The position numbers were made by a program, and so were the translations under genes. This document shows, piece by piece, positions 42,560-53,605 of a stretch of 64,000 bases of DNA. The DNA is from Perognathus longimembris pacificus. Taxonomy: Eukaryota; Chordata; Mammalia; Rodentia; Heteromyidae. Position 1 is the stretch's first letter; each line of letters starts with the position of its first letter. The stretch is taken from contig NC_063161.1 in the NCBI RefSeq assembly GCF_023159225.1, positions 3,723,690 through 3,787,689 on the forward strand, written 5' to 3'. A model generated the notes under the pieces. The model made no database searches. It was not told where the DNA came from and was given only the letters and a program-made list of their open reading frames with translations.

Positions 42560-42765
42560 AAGCCAACAGACTGGACGGGCGTGGCGGCCCCCTCCCGCCA
42601 TCCCAGCCGCTCAAGGGGCTGAAGGGGGAGGATCGGGGTTTGAAGCCGGCACAATTGCAAGACCCTATCTGAAAAACAGGCTCCAAGCAAAAGCGTCGGC
42701 GGCGCGATCCAAGCCATAAGCGCCTGCCTGGCGGGCGCAGAGCCCTGAGTTCAGAGAGACCATGG
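42560..42765 (+). repeat. Diverged SINE, sense
   Basis: 'ggacgggcgtggcggccccc', 'ggtttgaagccggcacaatt' and 'agagccctgagttcagagag' keep the SINE order. Confidence 0.6.
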
Positions 42766-44394
42766 AGACTTGCTTCTGCATGCACCCGTGTTCCCACGAA
42801 GGAGCTGGCGACGGGGCCCCGGGGGGCTGGCCCATGGCCCCGGCGGGGGACGCTGACACGGAGCGCCCCCTCTGGTCCACAGGGGGCAGCTGTGCCCGTC
42901 TAGAAGCCGGCTAGAAGCGCGCTGCCCACAGAGACAGCCTCGGCCTAGCAATCCGTGGCACCCCACCAGGGTGGCGGTCACACCACAGCGATAACCCGGG
43001 TGCCGGGGCTCAGCCCCCCTCCCCCCCATGGGGGTCTCAGAAGAGCCGGCCCAGCCACAGAGGTGACCCAAGCCAGCGCGGCCTCCTCCCGTGCCCGGGG
43101 GGGGGGGGGGACCTCGGCCATCAGCCCCAAGGCCTGGCCTCCTCCCATCTCCAGGGCCCCCCAGGGCGGTGTGGAGGTGTGGCCAGCTCCGAAGGCCCGC
43201 CAGGCCTTCGAGGAAGCCGGAACCCACTCACAGACCCCCCCCCACCCCCCACCCCCGCCCCTCAGGTCTCAGCAGGGAGACAGACGCAGACTGAGAAGAC
43301 GGTTGTTTCCGGGCAGAGCAACCTGCCCACAGGCACCCAGCGCGTGCACAGGCCCAGCTGCCCGGACGCACCCCTCCACGCGGGTGGCGGGTTCCCTGGA
43401 GCCAGGACGGCTGGCGAGGGCCCCCAGAATGTGTTTTATGAATGGGTGAACAAAAGACGGGAGCCGCAGCTGCTCCGGCACCCACGCGGCCGTGGGCGAG
43501 GCCGTCTGCCGCCGAGACTGGAACTCAAAAGCACAAACGAGGAGTCACCGCGCGGGGTCAGGCCGGTCCTGCCTCCGCGCGAGCTCTGAGTGGGGGGACG
43601 AGGCGGCGGCACGGTGGGCCGGGGGAGCCCCGCTTTGCTGGCTGTACCCCCTGACCGTGGCCGTCGCCGAGGCGGCCCTCAGCCCCGTGAGGCTCGAGGC
43701 CTGCTGTGTGCCTCGGACCGGCCGGCCCCCACCCCAGAACCTGGCTCTGCAGAGGAAGGAATGACCCCAGCTTACGGGGTGCCCAGCGCCCCGCGCCCCG
43801 CCCATCGGGGCGGCACCCCAGCCGTTGGTCAGCACACCCTGTGTGCAGGACCCGACTCCAGCTGAAGAGACCACCAGGACACCGCTGCAGGACTGGCCTG
43901 TGCCACGGGCAGCCCCGCCCCCGCCCCGCCCCCACCCCGCCCCCAGACCTCCAGGCCCCGCCCCCCCACGGCTCCAGTTCACAGAGCTCAGATGCACGTG
44001 GCTGCATGCTGGCTGCTCTCGGGGCCGGAGGGGCAGGTGAGCTGGGCTTTGCAGCAGGGACCCCACCCCCGCCCAGCCGCTGCCTAGGGGGCAGACCTCG
44101 GAGCCGTCCCTCCAAAGGCCGTGCGGCCGGGGGGAAGGGACAGCCCCAGCCCTGCTGCCCGAGATCCAGGGCCGAGCTGGCCCGGCCTCTCTCCACTTGC
44201 CCAGCGTGCGGAGATCGGAGCCAGCATGGAGGCAGCCCCGCCTCTGGGCAGGTGCAGATGGCACAGGCATCTCGTGTGGAGTGGGCATCCATCCCCCCTC
44301 CCCTGTTTCCTCTGGGCTGCCCAGAAGTGCCAACAACAGTCACACGATGCCAGTGCCAGTGAGGTCACCACTGAAGCCAGGATGGCCTTCCCAC
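42766..44394. other. Intergenic, nothing recognised
   Basis: GC-rich unique DNA with poly-G near 43098-43109. Open frames on both strands without a recognised domain. Confidence 0.5.
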
Positions 44395-45330
44395 AGTGCA
44401 CAGCACCACGACCAGACCACGAGGCCACGCCGCTGCAAGACCAGCAGGCCATGCCACTGTCTGGCAGACCACGCCACTGTCAAGCCATAAGACCACGCCA
44501 CTGCCAGACCACGAGACCACGCCACTGCAAGACCAGCAGGCCACGCCACTGTCTGACAGGCCACACCACTGTCAAGCCATGAGACCACGCCACTACAAGA
44601 CCACAAGACCACGCCACTGCAAGACCAGCAGGCCACGCCACTGTCTGGCAGACCATGCCACTGTCAAGCCATGAGACCACGCCACTGCAAGACCACGAGA
44701 CTATGCCACTGCAAGACCATGAGAACACGCCACTGCAAGACCAGCAGGCCACGCCACTGTCTGACAGGCCACGCCACTGTCAAGCCATGAGACCACACCA
44801 TTGCAAGACCACAAGACTACGCCACTACAAGACCACGAGACCATGCCACTGTAAGATCACAAGACCACACCACTGCCAGACCACGAGACCATGGCACTGC
44901 AAGACCACGAGACTATGCCACTGACTGGCAGACCACGCCACTGTCAGATCACACCATCGTCAGACCATGAGACCACGCCACTGCAAAGACCACAAGACCA
45001 CCCCACTGTCTGGCAGACCATGCCACTGTCAGATCATGCCATTGTCAAACCATGAGACCATGCCACCGTAAGATCATGAGATCACGCCACTGTAAGATCA
45101 CGGGACCACGCCACTGTAAGATCACAAGACCACGCCACTGCAAGACCCACCAGACCATGTCATTGTCAAGCCATGAGACCATGCCATTGCAAGACCAGCA
45201 GACCATGCCACTGTAAGACCACAAGACCCTGCCTCTGTCAGACCACGTGACTGTGATATCATAAGATCATGAGAGCATACCATGGTAAGACCACAATACT
45301 GTGAGATCACAAGACCGACTGTCTTTGTAA
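44395..45330 (+). repeat. Short-unit satellite, ~18-25 bp, CCACGCCACTG motif
   Basis: About 40 units such as 'gaccacgccactgcaagacc', alternating with 'ggccacgccactgtctgaca' and 'gccactgtcaagccatgaga'. Copies are regular on the left and increasingly diverged after about 45,000. Confidence 0.95.
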
Positions 45331-45462
45331 TGAGATAGTACCCCTACAGGACCACCAGATCGCAGCGCTGCAAGACAGTAAGGCCACGCCGATGTAAGAT
45401 CAGACTGAGACCCTGTGGCTGCAAGACCACGAGACCACACCCTCTTGAGACCACTGTGCTGG

Positions 45463-45690
45463 GCTGGGGATATGGCCTAGTGGCCAGAGTGCTTGCCTCC
45501 TATACATGAAGCCCTGGGTTCGATTCCTCAGCACCACATAGATAGAAAACGGCCAGAAGTGGCGCTGTGGCTCAAGTGGCAGAGTGCTAGCTTTGAGCAA
45601 GAAGAAGCCAGGGATAGTGCTCAGACCCTGAGTCCAAGGCCCAGGACTGGCAAAACAAACAAAAAACAAAACAAAACAACAACAACAAAA
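45463..45690 (+). repeat. IDL-Geo SINE, sense, full-length
   Basis: ID unit 'gctggggatatggcctagtg' with 'gggttcgattcctcagcacc', Geo unit 'cagaagtggcgctgtggctc', then a long A/C tail. 'agaccac' flanks both ends as a short target duplication. It sits at the right edge of the satellite. Confidence 0.93.
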
Positions 45691-45702
45691 AGACCACCAT
45701 GC

Positions 45703-45765
45703 TGCAGGACCCCGGTGTTCCTAGACAACAGGACCCCGGTGTTCCTAGACGACAGGACCCCATCC
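45703..45765 (+). repeat. 30-bp tandem duplication
   Basis: 'caggaccccggtgttcctag' occurs twice with a partial third copy. Confidence 0.85.
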
Positions 45766-46221
45766 CTGCAAGAGCGCACACAGCCGTCATCGTTGCCAAG
45801 CTGTGTCCACAAGGCGACACAGCCATGCCCCCCCATCGCCCACGCCCCTTCTCCACCTCCCCCAGCCCGGCTGACCCTCACTTCTCGGAAGGCGCTGCCA
45901 TAATGACCATCGGAAGCGCGAGGCAGGCGGAGCCCAGGGGCTGCCGAGGCCACCGAGGTGGAGGCGGGCAGCCTGGCTCCCGATGCCTGCCTGAGACCCT
46001 TATCCCACCCGTGGCTCTGAGAGGAAGCTCAGCCCACAGAGACGGGGCCACGTCTGGGCAGCTGGCCCTGCTTCTGTCCCCACTCTGCCCCTGCCTGGCC
46101 CACGCTGGCTCCTCCTCCCAGGCCACCCACCCAGCTGCAAGCCGAGGCCAGAGAGCAGTACTCACGCTGAGCCACTCCCCAAAATGTAGGGTGTCTGAAG
46201 TCACAGACACAGGTGGCCCCG

Positions 46222-46445
46222 TCCCTGGGGTGGCTGCACCTGCACGGCCAGACACTCAGGTGGCAGAGGAAGGAGGATCTTGAATTCAAGGCCAGCACAG
46301 GCAGCGTTCGTGAGACTCCCTTTCAACAAACAAGCTGGATGTGGCGATGCATCCCTGTAATCCCAGTTACCCAGGAGGCAGAAACAGGAGATCCCAAGTT
46401 CCGGGTCAGCCTGGGCAAAGTTAATGCCCCTCTGCTTTGAAAACA
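46222..46445 (+). repeat. Two adjacent B1-like SINE monomers, sense
   Basis: First piece: 'caggtggcagaggaaggagg' and 'gccagcacaggcagcgttcg'. Second piece: 'gctggatgtggcgatgcatc', 'tgtaatcccagttacccagg' and 'gtcagcctgggcaaagttaa', then an A-rich tail. Confidence 0.65.
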
Positions 46446-48289
46446 AAACACAAACAAAAGAACTGGGGCAGGGATTTCCGCAGCAGACAGGCCGCCTGCC
46501 CAGCACGTGGGTCCTGGGTGCCAACACCAAGGGTTTCAGGGTCACCAGGAGTCACCAGGAGTCCCTCCCGGCTCCACGAGGCTGCCCTTCCTCCCCACCG
46601 TCCATAGGGGGGGTCCAAACTCCCGAGTCCCGTGTCCCATCCCTGACCCCAGAGGCGGCTGGGCCTTCCCAGTGCCTGAAGCCACCGGGGCCTCGGGGGA
46701 AGGACCCTGCGCCCACGCTTGCCCGTGGGGACGGATGAGGTGTGCTTCCGGGGGTCTCCGAGGGGGTCCCCATGGGGGGCTCAGGAGAGAATGCCATCCA
46801 CGACCCCAGACACTAGCAGGGTGCCCCGAGAGGCCCGGACATCTGCCCCTTCTCCCCACCGCGCCAGCCGTGGTCTGGGTGGCACCCACCCCGCTCCAGG
46901 CCTGCCTTGAGCTCGAGGCTGGCATTACGCCACGCCACCTGCCCCGCACCCCCCCCCCGGGGTTCCGCCTGGCCAGCCCCGGCCTTTGAAGGCGTCCATT
47001 AGAACCAGAAAGCCATTAGCCGCTCTCCGCGCTGCACGCATGCTTTCCTGCCGCCGAGGAATGGAGTCCATGCCCTGTCCCCATCACCAGCGGGCACGAC
47101 AGCCGCCAGGGACACCCGTCTGCCCACCTGCGGCGGTCCCAGCCACCTGGCAGCCTCGTCTTTGGACCCCAGGGCTACCCCGGCATGGGGGTGGGGGTGA
47201 TACGATTCCACATCCAGATCAGGACCCTAGGGACCAGAGACCCAAAGCAACCTGCCAGCCGAGGGCCGAGGATGCTGACTCAGGCCGGCTGGGGCCACCG
47301 CCCACGGCTCAAAGGAAGGAGTGGAGGCCCCCCGACAACGTCGCATGGAGGGTCCCTCAGAGTCAGAAGCTCTCCGGCCTCGTGAGGCCCTGAGGCTCGG
47401 GGGTGTGTGTGTGTGGGGGGGGTAGTGGCTGCAGTCCTCAGCCAGCAGGTGTGACCCCCCCATGCTGGGGTGCGGCTGCGCTGTAACACGCAGACTCCCG
47501 GGGGGCGGGGGCGTCTCAGCCCGTGTGGGCCCGGAACACGGTCGGTTTGCCTGGGTCCTCGGGCGGGACCCCTAACTTGTCGCGGGGAAGGGTTCTCGGG
47601 GAGGGGCCCTGCCTCCACACCTGGCCCTAGGAAACGGCCCTTGGACCGCAGGTGCAGCAGGGCCTCCATCAGCGATCACCGCCGGCCCCCCGGTGTCACC
47701 CACCCGCACACCACGGACAGGGAAAGAGAGGTGTCCCGAGGGAGGCCCCGGGGGCCTGGCTGGGGCCACATGGTGGGGCCCGCAGGCCGAGGGTCAGATC
47801 CTCCGCTCGGCCCTCCCTCACCTCGGCTCCAAAGGGGAAATCTTAGAAAGCGTCGGGCCTCCGCGGTGAGCCACCGACCCCACACCTGCCCAGGCGTCCC
47901 CCCTCTCCCCACCTCTCCTCCCCAGTGTCCCCCTGTGTCACAGGGTAGAGATGGGGGCCCCTCTCTGGAGCGGGTTCTTCCTGCAGGGACCCTCCCCCCA
48001 AGTTCTGCAGCCCTGAGATGCCCTGCCCAGGCCCCTGCAGCCTCAGACCAGGCCGGGCGGCTGGCAGGACCTTGGCGGAGGCCCCGGTGACCGCCGGAGG
48101 CCCCGAGGCCGGCCGGGGAAGGGGGTTCGCAGGGGCCCCCCCTCGACCATCTTTGTCTGCTCTATTAGGGGGCGGTGGACGGGGGTAGCTGCGGCAGGGA
48201 AGGGCGGCTCGGGGGTTGGGGGGCCGGGTGATGGGCGGGGCCGGGGCTGGACGCGACCCCAGGGTGCCACCCAACACCAGAAACTCAGC
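46446..48289. other. Intergenic or PRR5 5' intron, nothing recognised
   Basis: Unique GC-rich sequence with C-runs. If the CpG island at 48.6 kb is a PRR5 first exon, this lies in a PRR5 5' intron. Confidence 0.45.
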
Positions 48290-48870
48290 CCCGAGAAGGG
48301 GGCGGGGTGGGCGGGAGCTGGGGCGTCCGGGAGGCTGAGGGGGGGAGGGGGGTCTGGACCTCCAGGGGCGGCGCCTGCCTGGCGGGTCCCGCCGGACCCT
48401 GCCCCACCCACGGCCGGGCGCGCGCAAGCACACACTCACACTCACCCTCACACTCACGCGCGCACACACGCACAGAGGCCCGCGCACGCACGCCGCTCCG
48501 CCGGCGCCGCCCCGGCCTCGCCTTCCGCAGGCGCTCGTGCCGCCCCCACCCCGGACCCCCGCGACCCTCGGGCCGAGCCTCGGGGACCCAGCGCCGCTCA
48601 CCTCGGTCCCCGCGCCGCCGCCGCCGCTGCCGCCGTCGCCGCCGCCGCCGCCGCCACCCGCGCAGAGCCGGGCTGGGTAGGGGGCGGGGCCGGAGAGACC
48701 ACGCCCTCCCGCAGGCCACGCCCGAGACGAACGCCCCTCCCAGCCCCGTGGCCACGCCCCCGATGAGGCCACGCCCCCGCCCTGCGCTGGGCTCGCGGCG
48801 GCCAATCGGCCGCGTCCCTCGGTGCCTCCCGCAGCCTGTGGGCGGCGCTCCCCGGGCCGCGGGCGCCGAG
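48290..48870 (-). promoter_or_regulatory. CpG island, candidate upstream PRR5 promoter and first exon
   Basis: CpG-dense region with GC boxes ('gtagggggcggggccggaga'). On the - strand, a CGG-repeat segment ends at 48602 in ccgag followed by gtgagc, a strong splice donor. That fits a non-coding first exon reading toward PRR5, 12 kb upstream of the start-codon exon. Human PRR5 has alternative 5' non-coding exons, so this is plausible, but no transcript evidence exists here. Confidence 0.5.
48612..48657 (-). repeat. Interrupted (CGG)n triplet repeat
   Basis: About 15 triplets, gcc on + and ggc on -, interrupted by ctg and gtc. It lies inside the candidate first exon. Confidence 0.9.
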
Positions 48871-48944
48871 AGGAGAATCCCACAGACTCCGGCGTCCCGG
48901 GCGGGTGCTGCGGTTCTGAGGGGGGCCCCGACTTCACCCCAGAC

Positions 48945-50690
48945 GCTAGATCCCACCCCAGACCCCAGACCTCAGACCTCACCCCAGACCCCAGACCTCA
49001 GACCTCACCCCAGACCCCAGACCTCAGACCTCAGATCCCACCCCAGACCCCAGACCCCAGACCTCAGACCTCAGACCTCACCCCAGACCCCAGACCTCAG
49101 ACCTCAGACCCCAGACCCCAGACCCCAGACCTCAGACCCCACCCCAGACCTCAGACCCCAGACCTCAGACCTCAGACCCCAGACCCCAGACCTCAGACCT
49201 CAGACCTCATCCCAGACCCCAGACCTCAGACCTCACCCCAGACCCCAGACTTCAGACCTCACCCCAGACCCCAGACCTCAGACTGCAGACCCCAGACCCC
49301 AGACCTCAGACTGCAGACCCCAGACCCCAGACCTCAGACCTCAGACCCCACCCCAGACCCCAGACCTCAGACCTCAGATCCCACCCCAGACTCCAGATCT
49401 CAGACCTCAGACCCCACCCCAGACCCCAGACCTCAGACCCCAGACCTCAGACCCCAGACTTCAGACCCCAGACCCCACCCCAGTCCCCAGACCTCAGACC
49501 TCAGAGAAAACCGCAGACCTCAGACCCCACCCCAGACCCCAGACCTTAACCCCACCCCAGACCCCAGACCTCAGACCTCACCTCAGACCCTAGACTTCAG
49601 ACCCCATCCCAGACCTCAGACCTCAGACCCCACCCCAGACACCAGACCTTAACCCCACCCCAGATCCCAGACCTCAGACCTCAGATCCCACCCCAGACCC
49701 CAGACCTCAGACCTCAGACCCCACCCCAGACCCCAGACCTCAGACCCCAGACCTCAGACCCCAGACTTCAGACCCCAGACCCCACCCCAGTCCCCAGACC
49801 TCAGACCTCAGAGAAAACCGCAGACCTCAGACCCCACCCCAGACCCCAGACCTTAACCCCACCCCAGACCCCAGACCTCAGACCTCACCTCAGACCCTAG
49901 ACTTCAGACCCCATCCCAGACCTCAGACCTCAGACCCCACCCCAGACACCAGACCTTAACCCCACCCCAGATCCCAGACCTCAGACCTCAGATCCCACCC
50001 CAGACCCCAGACCTCAGACCCCAACCCCAGACCCCAGACCTCAGATCTCAGACCTCAGAGAAAACCGCAGACCTCAGACCCCACCCCAGACCCCAGACCT
50101 CAGACCTCAGACCCCAGACCCCACCCCAGACCCCAGACCTCAGACCCCAGACCCCAGACCTCAGACCTCAGACCCCAGACCCCACCCCAGACCCCAGACC
50201 TCAGACCCCAGACCCCAGACCCCACCCCAGACCCCAGACCTCAGACCTCAGATCCCAGACCCCACCCCAGACCTCAGACCCCAGACCCCAGACCCCAGTC
50301 CTCAGACCTCAGATCCCAGACCCCACCCCAAACCCCAGACCTCAGACCCCACCCCAGACCCCAGACCTCAGACCCCACCCCAGACCCCAGATCCCAGACC
50401 CCAGACCTCAGACCCCAGACCTCAGACCTCAGACCCCACCCCAGACACCAGACCTCAGACCCCACCCCAGACCCCAGACCCCAGACCTCAGACCTCAGAT
50501 CCCAGACCTCAGTCCCCATCCCCAGACTCCACCATCAGACCTCAGACCCCACCCAGATCCCAGACTTCCCCCCAGACATCAGACCTCAGACCCCAACCTC
50601 AGACCCCACCCCAGACCTTAGACCTCAGACCCCAACCTCAGGCCTCAGACCCCAACCCAGACCCCAGTCCCAGCCCCCAGCCCTAGACCC
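48945..50690 (+). repeat. CAGACC heptamer array, ~1.75 kb
   Basis: Tandem heptamers cagaccc and cagacct are interspersed with cacc spacers such as 'cagaccccaccccagacccc'. A higher-order unit of 307 bp is duplicated: the marker 'tcagagaaaaccgcagacct' occurs at 49501, 49808 and 50055. The - strand is G-rich with repeated GGGGTCTGGGGTGGGG. Confidence 0.97.
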
Positions 50691-50943
50691 CACCCTCCAC
50701 CTCCCCCCTAGGCTGCGGTCTTTACAGTGGCCCTGGCTCTGGGCACGATGATCACAGTCCTGTGTTGGGTAGAAGGCAGGAGGCCACCAGACCACAGTTC
50801 CTGAGTGGGACATTCCAGCGTCCCACAGTTCCTGAGTGGGACATTCCAGCACCCCACGGTTCCTGGTTACTGCAGGTTTTCATGTGGAGAGATTGTTTCA
50901 GAGTTTTGGAGTGAAAGCATGTGAATATTTGCCTTCAATGTTC

Positions 50944-50947
<4 letters not shown>

Positions 50948-50995
<48 letters not shown>
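50948..50995. repeat. (CA)n microsatellite
   Basis: Pure CA repeat of about 24 units. Confidence 0.95.
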
Positions 50996-51013
50996 ACCCT
51001 ATTTTCTCACTGA

Positions 51014-51224
51014 GTGCCAGTGGTTCAGTTCTATATTCCAACCTACTTGGAAGTTGCGATTCGAGGATGGCGGTTCAAAGCCAGCTGGGACAGGAAAGCC
51101 AGAGCGGAGCTGTGGCTCAAGTGCTAGAGCACTAGCTTTGGGGCAAGAAAGATCAGAGACAGTGCCCAAGCCCTGAGTTCAAGCCCAGGCCTGGCATGGG
51201 TGCGCGCGCGCGTGTGCACATACA

Positions 51225-51262
<38 letters not shown>
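51014..51262 (+). repeat. Geo-type SINE, sense, with CA/CG tail
   Basis: 'ttcaaagccagctgggacag', 'gcggagctgtggctcaagtg' and 'ccctgagttcaagcccaggc', then GC and CA repeats to 51262. Confidence 0.87.
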
Positions 51263-51264
<2 letters not shown>

Positions 51265-52215
51265 ATAGTTCCCCCCTCCCGCCCTGTGTATCTGAAGCTA
51301 AGCCTCCCGGGCTGCGGGTGTGGGGCTCGTGATCTGAGACAGGTGAGGATGTAGGACGGGGTGGGCTGTGGGAGGGGCAGCTTTGGCTGGAGGCCGGGCC
51401 AGCGCGTTGCAGCGTGGGGGGGGGATGGGGGGGGGTGGGGGGTGGGGGTGGGGGGGAGACACCTGGACAGAGCCCAGCGGGAGCACGGGAGGGGCTTGAG
51501 TGTCCGATGGTGCCGGGTGGGGCTGGGCGTCCCTGAGGTGCTGAGCGAACTGTAGGTTCACGTTGACTTATCAGCAGTGATGCAGGTCCCTGGGGTCTGG
51601 TCCCTCTATGGGTAACACCTTGCAAAGCCACAGCTGCTAGCACTGGACCCTGACGGCAATTCCCTTAATGGAGAACCTTCTAGCACCCCCAGGACCCCCG
51701 TGGTCACGCTCTGCCTTGGTCTCCCTCTTGGGCACCTCCTGACAAGCAGGAGCTCATCGGTGCAGGGCCCCAAATTTAAGGCTCAGTACACCCCAAACAA
51801 GACAGGAACAGAAAGAATGTTCTAGAAAAGCCACCACACGGTACAGGACCATTGGGCTCTGCCCGTTTGCACTCAGCCGCGTGCTCTCCGGGGAGACGGA
51901 GCAGTCTGGTCACCAGGGCCCTGCGGATCACCGTTGGTTTAGCTGTTCCCTTGGCTAGACGGACCCTGGGCTGTGTCTGGCTTGGTGACGTTAAAAGAAA
52001 CGAAGCTGCTAGGAACACGTGTGCGTGGGTTTAGACGTGAGCACGCGTTCTCCTCCGCGAGGGAAGAGCGCCCAGCAGACACGCCGAGTTACACGGAAGT
52101 GGCGCGTGTAGATGGCTGAGAAATTGGGTTTTCCATTTCTGCTTCCTATCCTCGCGAGCAGCGTCCGAGCCATCGCGTGTTCTCCACTTGGTGCTGCCAC
52201 TGTGATTTCTTTCAC
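51263..52215. other. Intergenic, nothing recognised
   Basis: Includes a G-rich stretch at 51415-51470 and a moderate-GC unique part at 51540-52200. No exon recognised. Confidence 0.5.
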
Positions 52216-52470
52216 TCTGTGTGTGTGTGTGCGTGTGCGTGCGTGCACACGCGTGTACCAGCGCCGGGGCGGGAGTCGGGGCCTCCTGCTTTGGCTCGGT
52301 GCTCGAAGCTGGCAGTCCATCCCTCGAGCCACGGCGCCCACGCCTGGCTGCTCGCTGGTGGTTTGGGGAGAGGAGCCTCCTGGACTCTCCGGCGCGGGCT
52401 GGCTTCGATCCACGCTCCTCGGGTCTCACACTCCCGAGGATGCTGGGAGACAGGCGTGACCCGCGGGCCC
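52216..52470 (-). repeat. GT tail plus GC-enriched Geo-type SINE, antisense
   Basis: After the GT/GC repeat come 'ctcgagccacggcgcccacg', 'gcgggctggcttcgatccac' and 'aggatgctgggagacaggcg'. The order matches the antisense SINE, with many A/T to G/C differences. Confidence 0.7.
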
Positions 52471-53294
52471 ACGGCTCGGTGAGACAAGGCTTGGTCTTAC
52501 CCTTGGGATCCCCGCGGCGGGCGGGCTCGGGAGAGCTGGGGGTGCAGGCCGCGGCACCCCGCCTGGCGGCTGCCGTGTATTGGGGGTCATTTCTGATACG
52601 ACGCCCGGTGGCCAGGGGCTGCCGAGGCCTGGTGACCCCGTGGGCACCTGGGTGTTTTTCCCGTGCGGGAGCCGCTGTGGCGCCTTCCCCCTGGGGTGCG
52701 GGGCGTGCTGGGTGAGTGTCTGGGGCCGTGGGGTGGGCCTGGTGTTGGGGGCCCCTCCCTGCAGATACCCAGCAGGCCCCCCTCTGTCATAATACCGTGT
52801 CCATCTTAGATGATCCCTACGGGGGGGGGGCACGCGCAGCCAGACCCCTCAACAAACCCCACCCCGCGGGGCTGAGCGGGCTCTGCAGTGCAGAACCACC
52901 TGCCCCTCCTCCTCTGGGGGGGGCGGGAGCGGGAGGAGGGTCCCCTCCCGTGGCTTCCGTGCACGGGTGGCAGGCAGGGACTCCTGCCCACTGAGGGGCC
53001 TGGGCCTGGCGTGAGCACCGATTCCTTCCATCGCGTTTCCGTCTCCAGGGCTGGCCGGGATCTGCACCCCCTCGAGGCAGGGGCAGAATTGTGTGTGTGT
53101 GTGGAGGATTCCAGGAGCTTTGGGGACCCCTCTGCCTACTCCGGGGAGGTGGTGTCTGTGGCTGGGATTCCGTGGGAGCTCGATGTGGTGGAGACAGCAC
53201 CCCCGCCGTGTGGCACCAGGCCCAGAGGTCATCCAGGGAGAGGGCACTGGACGCCCTCACCTTCCCGGGGGCCTGGCCCCAGGCCCGTCATGGA
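52471..53294. other. Intergenic, nothing recognised
   Basis: GC-rich unique sequence with short G-runs. Confidence 0.5.
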
Positions 53295-53605
53295 GGGGCC
53301 ATGGATCTGCCCGTGCAATACTGGCCGGAGCCACAAATCTGCCCACAGAGCAGTGGCCGGGGCCACAAACCCGCCCTCGTGGCAGTGGCTGGGGCCACAA
53401 ATCCACCCTTGTGACAGTGGCCAGGGCTGTTGATCTGCCCACGGGGCCATGGATCTGCCCACGTGGCAGTGGCCGGGGCCATGGATCTGCCCACGTGGCA
53501 GTGGCCAGGGCCATGGATCTGCCCACGTGGCAGTGGCCGGGGCCATGTATCTGCCCTCGTGACAGTGGCCGGGGCCGTGGGCCCACCCACGTGGCAGTGG
53601 TGGCC
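53295..53605 (+). repeat. 32-bp minisatellite, about nine copies
   Basis: Units like 'gtggcagtggccggggccat' followed by ggatctgcccac. The middle copies are spaced 32 nt apart at 53461, 53493 and 53525. The left copies are more diverged. Confidence 0.93.

Noticed and set aside
45463..45540. tRNA-like A and B boxes ('gggttcgattcctcagcacc')
   Set aside because: These belong to the ID monomer of IDL-Geo SINEs. No intact cloverleaf or independent tRNA gene is indicated.
48307..49652. Open frames of 276-428 codons with Arg-rich start and DPRPQTSDL repeats
   Set aside because: The repetitive part is a heptamer array read in frame and the Arg-rich part is a CGG repeat. No recognised domain.
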